64,000 nt of DNA from Agelas oroides (GCA_949130485.1 OX422189.1:6277920-6341919), one strand, 5' to 3'. Numbered from the stretch's first letter, positions 1 through 11,131 are shown. The notes: generated by a model not told the origin, from the letters alone. Numbers and translations are program-made.

Positions 1-17
1 ACACTATTCTTACACAG

Positions 18-1354
18 GGGGGAGGCACAGGTGAAGTCTGGTAAAAAGGAGCAGACCCAGGGCCACCTCAAGAAGAAAATATCAGACATGCAGCGGCAGA
101 TCAAACAGACCACCAAGGATATTGCCAGGTTATTGACAATCATCGCCCTATTGGAGTATGCAAGAGCACATAAGAATGGGCGGCTGGAGTAAGAGCGTGA
201 AACTAAAATTTTAAACTGGTCGGACTTTACCGCCAGTGCTAAAAATAGTAACACGCACTGCACATGCTGCATAGACATAAGTATTGTTGCTAAGCATGTG
301 ACCGGGTGTTCTATTTTTAGTACGGTTCAATAATTTTGACCAGACTACGAGCTTCTATTGGAGTCTTCCCGTTCTCATGCACTCTTGGAGTATGTTATGC
401 TGGAAATGCCAGCAGCCATTACAGATTGTTTAAGCACTTGGCAGCTCATAAAAGTGTGTACGTACTTCTTTCAGGAGGTTGTGTAGACAAACCTGGCTGC
501 TTACAGAATGCAAAAGTCAGCGAGATTATTTGATTGTCCAAGTTGGATAGCAGTGTATTAGCATAGTGACTTTCAATGCCCCTGCTACCTGTGTAAGAAT
601 TATGCCAGGCAGTGTGTTCATTGTGTCAACCTTTATCTCGGGCCCAACAAAAAAGTACATATATAAGGTCAGTGTTCACGCAGTGGGAGCTGACCATGAG
701 TAAGGTATTCTCATTTTATCATTCTGGCTCTATTTATTCTATTTCCTGATGTATATAATAATGGTGTTCTGTATTACTTTTAGATGTGAGGAGGAAGCAA
801 GGGAGCATCAGTCATCCCAGCGGGCTGTATCTGATGAGCTGGAGGAGAGGCAAGCTCACTGTTTAGAACTCAGGGCTGCCTCTGAAGCTTTGCAAGGACA
901 ACTGCTAGCGGCAGAGGAAAACAAGAAAAAGGTGAGTAGAGAAATGAGTCTGCATAACTTGGCCAAAGTTTCAATATTTTTTAAAGAGTGAATATGATTA
1001 CATGCAGCTCCAGCAGTAACATGAACAGATACATGTACATGTATGATATGTGCACCTTATTCTTCTTGGATCTCCCACTTGCAGGGAATGGCTGATCTGT
1101 TGTCACGGCAAGCCAAGCTGAAGTACCTCAACGCAGCCAAGGAAGGCAAGTATCGTCTGCTGTGCAAGTCTCAAGATACTCGTGAGACCGAGTGGCACAG
1201 ACAACAGGAGAAGCTGCAGTCCCTGCAGGCCATAATGGGCAAACTGGAGAGTGACTTTCCCTCCTGTATGGACCAGCTAAAACATGTTTCCACATCCCTC
1301 AAGTCCAGACTCGTAGAAAGCCAAAGGTCTCAAAAGGAGATTGAAGTTGCATAG
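18..1354 (+). CDS. Coiled-coil protein, last three exons (3' end of gene)
   Basis: Three exons join in frame: 18-128, 784-931 and 1085-1354 (stop TAG at 1352-1354). Each boundary has a good splice signal: acceptors tacacag, ttttag and cttgcag, donors CCAG/gttatt and AAAAAG/gtgagt. Phases agree: the Arg codon is split AG/A between the first two exons, and the second junction is phase 0. The roughly 176 residues are rich in Glu, Lys, Gln and Arg, with heptad-like spacing of Leu, Ile and Met and no membrane segment. This suggests a long helical coiled coil of the cytoskeletal or centrosomal kind. I cannot assign a family. The gene continues upstream of the window. The stop is followed by AT-rich sequence without a clear AATAAA. 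Confidence 0.72.
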
Positions 1355-2090
1355 CATCTTACACTCTATAGCTTGCATATTGAGTACCAAGATAAATTAC
1401 ATGATTGTACGCAACAAAGTGTGTTCTACTTGAAATGTAACAAAGTACACTGTTAATTTTCATCAAAGGAAATGATTATTATACCCCAGGTATAACAAAA
1501 ATAATTTGCTGCATGTTATTTTTTTCCATACAGTATAGGAACATAATTATGCTACTCTCTTAGCACAGGGAAAATACAATGTGGGTCATATTAGTTTCCC
1601 AAGCAATGGTATTGGGGAAACAAATATGGCCACAATGTATATTTTCCCTGTGTTGCATTGAAGACATGCAGTTGGGAGTGCTCTTCCTTTTCTAGATTTT
1701 GGGAGGTACATGTACTTGGGGACAGTGTCTACTAGTGCTAGAGTATAATAGTGTACATGGGGTGAGTACCACCTCTCCACAGTGTCATGAAATATCTGTT
1801 CTGGGTAAAGTTACATTCTCTTGTGCAGGAAGTAGGAGGTGAAGATCTATTGACAATAAGGCCTACATGCCTGATGTGCTCCCTCATTTCCATTTGGCTA
1901 TACTTCCTTGTTACCAGGTCTGTAGGTCAACCAAGTAGGCAAAACAGCCACAGTCTTCTAATCTCTGCTTCTACAAAGATAGGGGTTGGTGTCATTTTGG
2001 AGCACAAACCCCCCATGCAGCTTCCTTTATAGGTTCTCATCAATAAATTTCTGGAAAAAATTATTGTACACCTGAACCCATCTTGTACTG
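1355..2090. other. Spacer with no recognised gene
   Basis: AT-rich spacer between the coiled-coil gene and the minus-strand Cys-rich relic. I see no splice-flanked open frame, no clear inverted repeat and no tandem repeat here. Short open frames on both strands have no recognisable composition or motif. Confidence 0.4.
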
Positions 2091-2129
2091 TGAGGGCACC
2101 CAGGTTATACGAGGTGGAGGTCTCTATGG

Positions 2130-2395
2130 GATATACACTACTGAATGCCGCAGGCACGAGGTTGTGTATACTGCAGGTCGTTCAGCAGGATAGTGGCAAA
2201 AGCCATGCACGAACACGCTTGTTGCCATACTGAGTGTGGTTGTAAAATAGACTGCATGTTGTGCACCTCAAACTCAAAGTAACTTTCTCTGCCACTGTTA
2301 CTCCAGCATTTGTATAATACTTGATTGGCTACCAGCATTCCCTCACACTCGTAACAAGTATTCATCGGAGGTGCTAGTACTTGAACGTTAGATTG
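2130..2395 (-). pseudogene. CxC-type Cys-rich segment, KDZ-transposon-like, frameshifted
   Basis: Reading the minus strand from about 2378, one frame gives APPMNTCYECEGMLV. About 20 bases later the +1 frame gives KYYTNAGV and then LRCTTCSLFYNHTQYGNK (about 2270-2215). Together they match a pattern I recall from the Cys-rich CxC domains of KDZ-type transposon proteins in invertebrates: Pro-Pro, Cys-x2-Cys, about 30 residues, Leu-Arg-Cys-x2-Cys, an aromatic-Asn-x-x-x-(Tyr/Phe)-Gly tail. The two Cys pairs would bind zinc. Because the halves lie in different frames, this is a decayed copy, or it carries an unseen intron or a sequencing indel. The family assignment is from memory of the motif only. 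Confidence 0.45.
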
Positions 2396-2430
2396 AGGTG
2401 CAAAAACACCGACAAGGGATACACACTCAC

Positions 2431-2637
2431 GTTCATTCCAAGCGTGGTTGCTTCGGAGGGAGATAGCCCGGACATTTGGCCAAGTATCCGGCCTCTTTGC
2501 GATTCGGTCGTTGCCCCGTCGATAGACCTTAGAGCACAACACAGTGCTGCCACTGTACTGACGGCATAATTTCCAAAAACCCAGCAGATCTTCTCTGCTT
2601 CTCCCAGGCTTTGCAGCTTCTCTCTTCCAAAATCCAT
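2431..2637 (-). CDS. Candidate first exon, 69 codons
   Basis: An ATG at 2637 opens a 69-codon frame ending in Gly-Met-Asn directly before a strong donor (AAC/gtgagtgt, donor at 2430). The peptide is mixed in composition, starting MDFGREKLQSLGEAEK, with a Cys-Cys in a hydrophobic middle part. Without splicing the frame runs another 18 codons to a stop at 2374. I do not recognise the peptide. It may belong with the Cys-rich segment just downstream (2130-2395), but the phases of the obvious junction do not agree, so the two are listed apart. Confidence 0.4.
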
Positions 2638-3599
2638 TACTCGAGTGCGCGATATAACGTCGAAGCCACTCTTTAAATTAGCAAAAGACTCACCGGCTTG
2701 CTGGGTGTCAAGACTTTATGGAGGGAAGTTGCATGCTGTCTCGACCGCTTTCGAGATGACGCCATGACCGTTCAATAATTAGTGAAACTCAAAGCGCACG
2801 CACATAATTTACATACTTAGATATACGGCTGTGAACAAAATATGTTCCCCCAAAAATATAGGTGTGGTCATTGTTCGCAAATCGGTCAGCAATTGCCATC
2901 ATGCACCGTTGTCACAGTCAGGTCGATTCTTCCGGCCGTCCAGCCCGGGTCCTGGATCCCGGATTTTAGTAGACGGGACGGGCCGTCCCGTCCCGGATCC
3001 TTAGCGGCTAGCCAGACGGTTCAGTTTTGTTGAAAGTCTATGAGTGCCCACATTGACTTCATCCATAGAGCACTTGTTGTAGCTTGTATTCATGGTTGTT
3101 GCTCTTGGAATGTCGTACAAAGCACATTAATCGTCAGGCCCGTAAGCAGGGGGGGTTCAAGGGGGTTCGCTCGAACCCCCCTTTTGGCCTCCAAAAGATT
3201 TTATACACCGCCTAACTGTATATTTTAAGTACCCTACCGTTTGCAAGTGGTCCACTAGCCTCGCTGCCATTGAAAATCACCGCTGTCCAAACGAGTTCGG
3301 TTGCAGCTACATGTATGCACCCTGCGGAACGCGCACGTAAGCGGTTTACGCTGCTGCGATGAAAGGACGCGCATAAATACGAGCGTAAATACGTGCGTAA
3401 ACGTGCGCAAATAAATCGCTATTTCAGGCGCTCGAGAGTTCCCCAGTCGTCCTTCTAGTGAGTCACCGCCAACATTGCTGTTCGGCCAACCGTAGTACCT
3501 TCTCTCGTGGAAATTCGATGTCACCTGGCTTGGCAAACGCATACATGCAAGCAAAGCTAAAAATTGGATGCAATACTCTGCGAGCCATACAGCTACTAC

Positions 3600-3693
3600 A
3601 GCTCTGCTTTTGTCCCAAAATGGCCTCAGAAGCAATCTCAGAGCATCTAATTTCTAAAAATTTCCTGGGGGAGCATGCCCCCACACCCCCCTA
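3600..3693. repeat. End of an hAT-like element (GGGGGCATGCCCCC family)
   Basis: The segment reads from 'aaaatggcctcagaagcaat' to 'ctgggggagcatgccccca' and ends CCCCCCTAG. The same arrangement (a 'cagaagcaatctcagag' stretch, 'aaatttcctggggg', then a near-palindrome around GCATGC) recurs at 32060-32110, 38290-38335, 40205-40260, 41440-41525, 45430-45475 and 59290-59375. At 40205 and 41525 it forms the inverted ends of an element with an hAT transposase relic, so I read it as a subterminal hAT sequence. Confidence 0.5.
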
Positions 3694-3789
3694 GTCTTGC
3701 ATGCTTATGCATACATCATACATGTACACATGCGTGAACCCACAAAGGATGTGTCAATAAAGCTTTGACTCAAGTTTCGGCACATTGTC

Positions 3790-4128
3790 CATGTACCGTT
3801 CCTTACAATACATCATCGTTATGTCACGTACTGTTGTTCTTACGCCATGCATGAACGTCGCAGCTACCGTTAACGTGCAAGACAAAGTTGTTTGTCACTT
3901 TTAACACAGACAAAAAAAAAAGAAAGGAAAAATCACATTCCCTGGCCCTAGCCCTAACCCTAACTGTAACACTATGCCCTAACCATTAGGCTACGAGGCA
4001 CTGCTGACGACTGCGGTGCACTGCACTGCCTTTAACGCACCAACCAACATTACAACATAATATTACAGGACGTAAAGGACGTAAATTACATGATGTAAAG
4101 ACGACGTATTCTAAGGAACGGTACATGA
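3790..4128. mobile_element. Small inverted-repeat element
   Basis: CATGTACCGTTCCTTA at about 3790 is repeated in inverse at about 4113-4128 (TAAGGAACGGTACATG). This gives a non-coding element of about 340 bp with terminal inverted repeats of about 16 bp. I could not define a target-site duplication. Confidence 0.5.
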
Positions 4129-4413
4129 AGAACAACCCCAAGTTTCTAGTGCTGTATCCAAGCAGAAGTGGAAATACGGACCAAGGAAGGTATCTATAGC
4201 CTAATAAAGACCTCCAGTAAATAGCCTACGATGGTTAAAGAGTTAACTTGATTCTTGATCTGTCACTCCTAACACTATAATGATACAAGACTATAATATA
4301 TATCCACTGACAAGTTGAGTGTAGATGCATGCATGCACTCTGATATGGAAAGGGGCAGCACAGGTATTTGACACAATCAACAATTGCAGTATATCAGCAT
4401 ACAATATTCTGGT

Positions 4414-7338
4414 TTAAAGAACACTTAATTTACCTACTTCAGACCACCATGTGTTTCCCCTGTATGCACTGTGTGTTCCATGAATTTCGACAACTTGGTT
4501 GTGATCATTAAGGGCAACAACAGGGGACCATCCCATATCATACTGGCATTCTTTGCTTTGTGACCATTGAAGTTTCTCTCCATCGATGATCCCAGTGTGA
4601 TAAACAAGACGTCGCCAACTAACAGTTTGATGTACTTCGACAAACTTTCCATCATTGTTGATGGACACAAATGGATAGTAACCATTACTGTACGGGCTAC
4701 TTGTTGGATTGCACCAGCTAGATGGAAGGAATCTATCCCAAAATCGGTACTTTCCTTGTGGCACAGCATTATTCCAGCTAATACCCATGGGATTGTGTTG
4801 GTCATCCAGTTTTAGCTTTCCAGTGCACAACCAGAGGTGGGTGAAGTTCAGACCTGCTGGGGACCTGTGGACCTCTACAATCACACCATCGTTATTCATT
4901 GATACAGAGAGGTTTTGCCCTCCAATACCATATGCTTCTCGCTGAACTGTCCAAGTGATTGTCTTGCGCCCAAAGTTAACAATTCCAAGAGAGTAGTATG
5001 TTTTGTGAACACCAAGCTTTTCACTTTCAAATACAACCACTACATGATGGTTGTCTGTCAAAGCTACAGCTGGAGCATATCCATCAATGATTCTGAGACT
5101 CTGCTGCCACCAGTCAATGCTTTTCGTACACTCGTTTACCTTTCCTATGCAATATTGTACTTCCCTCATGAGGGTTTGGTGCACTTCTACAATGATACCA
5201 TCATTGTTCATTGAAACTCGGGGAAAGAAGCCAGTGCCATACCCTTCATCCTGACCCCATTTGATATGTCCATCAACTTCTGATATCATTCCAACACGAC
5301 TTTTCAGCATGCTTCCAAACTCAGAGTTGCAAACAGTTACTACTATGTCGCTGTTGTTCAGGGTAACTGATGGATACCTTCCATACCCACACATTTTTGC
5401 TGAGGTATTCTCCAAGAGAGGCACATTTCCTGCCACTTTCCCTTTGGATGTGCCTAAATGCAGATAAGGGAGCTACTTTATGCTTTATTTATTTTTTAAA
5501 TGCATCTTCTATACAAGCAGTCTACACTTAAAAAATACACTTGTGAACAGACATACCTTTTTCTGTAGTGACCGGTGGTATTTCATCCTAAGGCAATACA
5601 TAATGACATCATCATATACATTCATGGTATATAGAGGTACATGAATTTCATTACAAGGGCAACCAGATAAGATATTGCAAATTAAATACAGAAGGCATAA
5701 AGTAACAGCTCACGATAATAAATTCTCCATCCGCGGGTAAGGTAACTTTTCAACTTTGCCTTGGAGTTTAATGAGACCTCGCCAAGCTGATTTTTGGCTA
5801 CGGGATAGTCCCGGTGGGCATGCATGTTTTCAGATATCTGAGTCGCACAGAATCCATCTCAGTACAACAAAACTTACCGAACTCAAACCAGGGAAGGTGC
5901 ATGTAGCTTCATACCCAGACCCAGGCTCTTAGTGTGGCCAAGAGCCTGGGTATGAGGCAAGGGTGCATATAGCTACAGCAAAAAGATTTTGAGCAGCTCA
6001 CTTTGTAACTGTACCCTAAATCTGGTGGAGGTTACAGCAAACTGTTAACCAAAAAACTCCAGTATGAACTTCACTTGATCTTGCTGCTGGAGAGGCACAT
6101 TAACAAGCTCTAGGGCAACACAAAACGTTTTCATACAGCAAAATTTACCGTATGTATGAAAACGTTTTGTGTTACTGTTAATAGTAGTTGACCTAGCCTC
6201 GTAACCCTAACCCACGTGGCCTGGGTACGAGGCTATAGTTGACCCTGAAATAACAGCGCTCTTACCCAACCTTCTTTGATGAGTAATGCGACATAACGTT
6301 GCCATATTACACAACCCCTTCATGTAGCCTTTCACAAAGCATTTCTGTGTATACTTTTCACCAGTTTCAAATTGGCCTCCACAGTTTTATTTTTGACAAA
6401 TAGATTTCAAAACATGAACTAGCACTAATAACAAGGTCAAAGTTCAAAGGTCAAATATCAGTGTATGCACAAGTATATTCCATAACCTTAATTCTGAATG
6501 ATCTGGTTATATTTTAAGCTATACAAAACAGTGATTTTCAGGTAGCAAACAACAGTGCAAGTAGACTGCACTTAAATTTCTATTTTTGTTATTTTTCACA
6601 TTATGCAATAGGTTAAACTTACTGTTTTCTTATAAACACACTTGCCATCCACTATCACTTTCGAAATATGGTGCTCCTGGAAAAAGTCAGTATTGCTTTC
6701 CACTCCTTTGATCAGCTGTGAAATCATGTGTGTTGGTACAAGCCATGTGATAGAAACACAACCTCTGCGAACACGATCAAGCAAGGCTGTTGGTGGGGAG
6801 TCGGGCAAAAGATAGTGACTGGAGAACATTTCCCACACCTCAGCAAGGTACTGCAGAGCGTGGTCAATGAGGTCAGTTTTCCATTCTACTGGACGGTTGT
6901 AGCAAGGATCGTACTTTGCTGGTGAAGGCTCAGTGGGATTGGCAAGAACAAGCTCAATGCAATCTGTGATTTTTGTCATTGAGTTGTATGACTTCAGATC
7001 TTTCATGTAGTCTTGGATCCACTTGTTCATGTCAGGATCATTGGCACCAAACTTTTTGACAATCTTGGCAAGTGGTGAGTAGTGGAAAAAGTTCCATAGG
7101 CCATGGCGGGTAATGGCCTCGAAAATATCAGTCAGGCTGGTCGGAGAGTGAGGGATGCAATCTCCCGGAGGGAAGAGACTAATGACAAAAAGACAAAACT
7201 GCTTGAGATCAATGCCTCCATTTTCCATCCTATCGCAGACATTTGTCTGCAGATTTGCAAATTTGCTCATGATATTTTGCCGATTTTCTTGCACAAAAAC
7301 ATCTTCTGGCTTCATTTGTTCTGGAGAAGGTGGAGTTG
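4414..7338 (-). CDS. Six-repeat propeller-like protein with N-terminal helical region (3 of its exons)
   Basis: Three exons join in phase: 7338-6623 (acceptor ttttccag, donor AAAACA/gtaagt), a 31-nt micro-exon 5587-5557 (acceptor ccttag, donor AAAAAG/gtatgt), and 5453-4414 (acceptor catttag, stop TAA at 4416-4414). They encode about 594 residues and lack the start, which lies in an upstream exon with a phase-1 donor. Residues 1-240 are mostly helical, with Trp-Asn-Phe-Phe and Asp-Leu-Lys patterns that I associate with sponge and cnidarian regions next to Death-fold proteins. The last 340 residues hold six repeats of about 50 residues centred on (Y)G-x-x-P-x-V-(S/A)-(M/L)-N-(N/D)-(D/N), then V-E-V-H-(Q/R)-(T/S). 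These are beta-propeller-like and similar to repeats in some bacterial and slime-mould secreted proteins. There is no signal peptide in the part seen. Function unknown; a sensor or lectin-like role is only a guess. Confidence 0.72.
5908..5961. repeat. Foldback element, CCTCGT...ACGAGG family
   Basis: The stretch CATACCCAGACCCAGGCTCTT pairs with GAGCCTGGGTATG across a short TGTGGCCA centre, in the intron of the propeller gene. It is one of a dozen short hairpins in this window whose arms contain CTCGT(A/T)CCCAGGC. Confidence 0.65.
6117..6173. repeat. Perfect 20-bp inverted repeat (hairpin)
   Basis: AACACAAAACGTTTTCATAC at 6117-6136 is exactly inverted at 6154-6173, with a 17-nt AT-rich spacer. 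It lies in the intron between the first two seen exons of the propeller gene. Its arms differ from the CCTCGT foldbacks, so it is a separate structure. Confidence 0.8.
6194..6235. repeat. Foldback element, CCTCGT...ACGAGG family
   Basis: TAGCCTCGTAACC at the left pairs with CTGGGTACGAGGCTA at the right, with the CACGTGGCC motif in the middle. The same right half recurs at 35038-35064. Confidence 0.6.
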
Positions 7339-7444
7339 CTGGAAAATAAAACAAAAGAACAAGTAGCAGTTATCACATGTTGTATCAAGTACAAATCCAT
7401 TAACAAAATTAACAATGTTAGCTCTGGCTTTTCTGTCAGGCTCT

Positions 7445-7960
7445 ATTGGCCTTCTGGTGCTATGACTGAGAAGGTGAAGCCCAAAAGGAAAAGAAGGCAC
7501 AGGAAGCGCCCCAAGGCCAGTATATCTAATATAGTAACTGATGTAACTACCTCTCCTGTTCCTGCTAGTGAACTTAATGGGCATTCTGATGTAACTCCAA
7601 ATAAAGCACAGTCCAACAAAGATGCCCATGATTCAAAGCCTCAAACTCCAGTTGCCTCTCCATCGGTTCCACCACGTGAAGCATCTCCAACTATTCATGA
7701 AACATTTACAAGTGTCACTGGATCAGACTCTGAGTCGGAGGTTGACCTTCTGTCATGTGATAACATTAGCTAGCTATGAGAAGAGTCTTCTGGTCCAGAC
7801 GAGCCACTTCAGATACCTGAAAGTGCATCTGTTGAGTTTACTGTTCACAATAGTCAACCAGGTCTTCAAGTCAGGACAAGAGGAACTATGAATTGGGCAC
7901 CAATTGCCAGCAGAACTAGAGCTAGATTAAAAGGAACACTAGTAGTTACTGTTGCATGCT
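7445..7960 (+). pseudogene. Retroelement-like ORF fragment with two in-frame stops
   Basis: One plus-strand frame runs from before 7445 to about 7960, interrupted only by TAG at 7771-7773 and TGA at 7777-7779. It starts basic (KPKRKRRHRKRPKAS at about 7480), turns Ser/Thr/Pro-rich, and ends in MNWAPIASRTRARLK. That last motif resembles the 'PIA-x-RTR-x-R' stretch I recall from retrotransposon polyproteins. Open readability on both sides of the stops suggests a once-coding sequence now decayed. It lies just upstream of, and antisense to, the first seen exon of the propeller gene, probably inside its next intron. The element class is uncertain. Confidence 0.45.
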
Positions 7961-8660
7961 AGTATTAAATGCCTTTAGGCTATTCATGTCATCCTTTGTA
8001 CATGTGTACAAGAATTGTTATATAAAAAATGTAAAAAATGGTGCTACTCGTCATAATTGGCAAGTGCATTAGAGCAAGTTTGAAAATCTTGCAGTAAAGG
8101 CTGTTCTTGGTTGGCGTGCAAACATCCATCACCCTTAGAAATGCAAATATCCTGTTTCATTCCCAGTGCTGCAGCAGGCAATAATTTGAAAACAGTCTGA
8201 CTGGTGTGGAAATGAGTCTGAGCTAAAGTGTATACACTGCAATTTGAGTTGTTTCATCTGCTAGGAACGAACAGTGGGTACTACAGTAAGCATAGCAGAC
8301 TCAGGCAGATAGTAAAAAAACTCTCCCAGAATGGCTGCAGTTTAATCAGTGCCACACACTAAATGAACAGTGTAGAAATATTCCCACACTCTTCTTGGCC
8401 AGCTTGTCTAGTGGCTGCCTGCTACAGTGCAAGTAAATCGGTGCATACATGTGGCCTCTTCCTGCAACACTTTTACAGGTGCCTAGTTGTACAAGGCACG
8501 CTAATAGTATGCACATGTGTATCTAGTGCATGCAACAGAATACATATCGGAACACTACATTCACGGATTCAACTAACAATATAGTCGTGCATTCTGTTCC
8601 TACCTGTATTGATTCTACTGGCAAATATATACATACATACATATGTATAATTATATATAT
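7961..8660. other. Spacer with no recognised feature
   Basis: AT-rich spacer, perhaps the upstream intron or flank of the propeller gene. There is only a short TA-rich microsatellite-like stretch at 8625-8662 (tatatacatacatacata). I see no gene. Confidence 0.35.
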
Positions 8661-8663
8661 GTT

Positions 8664-8876
8664 ATTTTAGCTAAGTATTTGGTTACTACAGTTGCGTGAC
8701 TATCCTTACTATGCAAATTTTATGAATGCAGTGCTGGAAAAGAATTTATGCAGTGGGAGCTGATACTTGGATAAACTTTACTAGCCTCCCACAAAATGTT
8801 TTACAAGCACTACATTCTTTGAATTAGCGTAGGAAGGACAGTCACGCAATTGTAGTAACCAAATAATTAGCTAAAA
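8664..8876. mobile_element. 213-bp MITE, family A, copy 1
   Basis: The left end TTTTAGCTAAGTATTTGG (continuing TTACTACA) is inverted at the right (TGTAGTAACC then AATTAGCTAAAA), giving arms of about 35 bp. The middle has the family signature 'tgggagctgatacttg' and 'tagcctcccacaaaatgttt'. Three further copies lie at 11590-11757, 42011-42192 and 54717-54930. Confidence 0.8.
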
Positions 8877-10370
8877 CCACAATAATGCTTTTACAGTGAT
8901 ATATACTCGATTCAAGGCACTACTGTGCATGGTAATTCCACATCATGTGTTTGCATTATGTACCCTATTCCTCTCAAGTACAGATAAACTTTGTGCTTGA
9001 TAATGCTTTTTTGTTTGTTTCTTTGAGGGAGGGGGGGAGGGGATGTGGTTCATTGATTTTTCATGCACGTTTTGGTCAGCAGAGGATTTCACAGCTGGTT
9101 ATTAACCTTGCAGCGCAGAAAGTTACTATGACTGAAGTCCTCTAACATGGGCTAGCTTCACACTAAACTAACCTTATTCACCAACTGAGACCAAAGACCT
9201 GTTGTTGTGTAGGGTCTCTCCCAGGGAATCTACCCCAATGAATACAGAAGAATGATTATACATGCATTATGGACAGATTGCCATTATTAATTTTATTGTA
9301 GCCTTTGCAGAACATAGTTTTTGTTTGGGATGCAGGATATTGCTATAGCTAACGTTTACAAGTAAGTCATGTTCCACTCCACTAAGGCCCCTGCAGCAAT
9401 AATTAAGGTGGTAAGTTACCTAAGTCCGCCTGCAGGGGGTGGTGAGGGGAAGCTATTTGTTCTTTGCTACGCCACAGAGTTATAGTTGCGCATCAATATC
9501 ACTGAGAGCTGACTATACTATAGACTGAGAAAGCATAAGGCAAGGGACTGTGCATGCATTCTCAGCTTAGACAGCGAGACAACATATTACATGCAACTAG
9601 ATCTCCGAGCTATTTACTAAATTAAATGAATGACCATAGAGGTAAAATAATTCCACTAACTACATTTATAGTAGGAGGTCTCTCAGCAGTGGTGATTGTG
9701 ATTCATGAAGAACTTTATCATTCTTTCACATGACTAAACTATATTTAGTTGTTTTTGTGCAGAATAGGACAGTCCCATGCAGGAAAGCTATTCCAAAACT
9801 AAATGGTCACTAAGTAGAACTTGAATGTGATTACTTGGAGTGGTGCAAATTAGTTTTGACACATGCATGACCACCTAGCCAGTAGCAGAATTTGTGTGTG
9901 AGGATGGCATTTAGCATTCACTTTTGGGTATAAAGACAGAACTTTATTATGCGCACTATAGTCGTTGTGCAATCTCATTTTTGATTGTTTGTTGTTGGCG
10001 GGTGGGAATATGAACACAGTGATTATTATTGTCTCCTCATGAGAAAGGTTCATTTTTCCGTTTCTGGTCCCACAAGTCACTTAAAAATGACCAAGCCACC
10101 AGGCTTTTTTTTTTTTTTTTTTGTTTGTTGTTGTTGTTTGCTTGCTTCTGGAAAGAGCTACTTGCATCGTGGAGGGTGAGGTCTGGGCACAAGACTACAA
10201 AATGCAGACACTTGCGCATCTGAACAGCCAAAATGTATAGAGGCCTGGATGATGAATCCACTGAGTGCAGGTTGTGTAAAGACTGTGGTTACATGGGGAA
10301 TATTGATTATATCTGATTATGTAAGTCTGGTAACTTGACCCACACACAGACCAGAAACAGAAGATTAGCC
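8877..10370. other. Spacer with no recognised gene
   Basis: AT-rich and without splice-flanked open frames that I can support. A T-run of about 18 lies at 10105-10122, followed by GTTGTT units, and a G-rich run lies at 9027-9045. Nothing else stands out. Confidence 0.35.
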
Positions 10371-10377
10371 TTATTAT

Positions 10378-11131
10378 GGGTCGTATCTAATCGCTGGACT
10401 GGATTACTGGACTGACCTTTGAACTTAAATTGTGTGTACCACATGACCTCCACCCAATCAGATGTGCTGAATTGGGTCACATGTTCGATGCTTTGTGACT
10501 AACAGATTGCCATGAAACAATGGATGCGGCTTGCATACAACTGTGGGAGCTTTGTGCCTAAGAGACTTTGAAAGGTAGGTCTATACAGCAGATGGAGCTG
10601 CTTGGTACACTATAGTCTATTCCAAGGCCTCACGCTGACCAAGCATACTGGATACATTCAGCAAGACTACGGGTAATTACCTGCAACTACTAACCAGTAT
10701 GATATTTTACAGCAGTGTTCTCCATGACGCAGTAAAATTTTTAGTGAAGAGGCCTTTGTCAGCAGTTTTGATGCTCTTTGCTAGTCTCGCAAGCCAGACA
10801 TTTTCCGTTCCACAGCACAGATCGCTTTCAGTGCCACATATACTGAAAGCAATCGGCGCTGTGGAACAGAAAGGGTCTGGCTTGCTTTGAGCTCACTGTA
10901 TGTACACCATGAACTCATGCATAGTACGCATTCATCAATGTAGCTTGTGCACTGTACACTCATGTACATTCCCTAGCATGCAGTGGGAAGATGAAGCTTA
11001 TAATAAGGCAGTTACTGTAACCAAATTTACATTTGATTGGATGGAAGTCATGTGACGTGAACAAATTATGTCCAATAATCCAGTCCATCAGTCCAGTCCA
11101 GCAATCCCAGTCTAGTGATTAGACACGACCC
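10378..11131. mobile_element. 754-bp hAT-like MITE, family B, copy 1
   Basis: The ends are inverted: GGGTCGTATCTAATCGCTGG at the left, and at the right CAGTCTAGTGATTAGACAC followed by GACCC. They are flanked by a direct TTATTAT(G) duplication (10371-10378 and 11132-11139). A 7-8 bp duplication fits hAT insertion. There is no coding sequence. A CGCAAGCCAGAC foldback sits inside (10782-10888). The second copy, at 43814-44539, has the same ends and the same nested foldback. Confidence 0.8.
10782..10888. repeat. CGCAAGCCAGAC foldback, copy 1
   Basis: AGTCTCGCAAGCCAGAC at the left is matched by GTCTGGCTTGC at the right. The inner arms (gttccacagcacagatcgct / agcaatcggcgctgtggaac) are also inverted. 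It is a diverged copy of the near-perfect palindrome at 38914-39022. Confidence 0.75.

Larger units (their letters stand above)
2640..4413. other. Gene-free spacer with repeat debris
   Basis: Contains GC-rich near-palindromic runs at 2944-3000 (GGGACGGGCCGTCCCGTCCC) and 3143-3182 (GGGGGTTC / GAACCCCC). At 3600-3693 there is one end of an hAT-like element carrying the GGGGGAGCATGCCCCC motif. Short telomere-like CCCTAA units lie at 3950-3963. The open frames at 3255-3694 overlap on both strands and look like non-coding transposon sequence. I see no host gene. Confidence 0.45.

Noticed and set aside
2842-3694. Overlapping open frames on both strands
   Set aside because: No splice context, no family motif, GC-rich repeat composition.
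3946-3966. Possible interstitial telomere (CCCTAA units)
   Set aside because: Only about three imperfect units; too short to mean more than chance.
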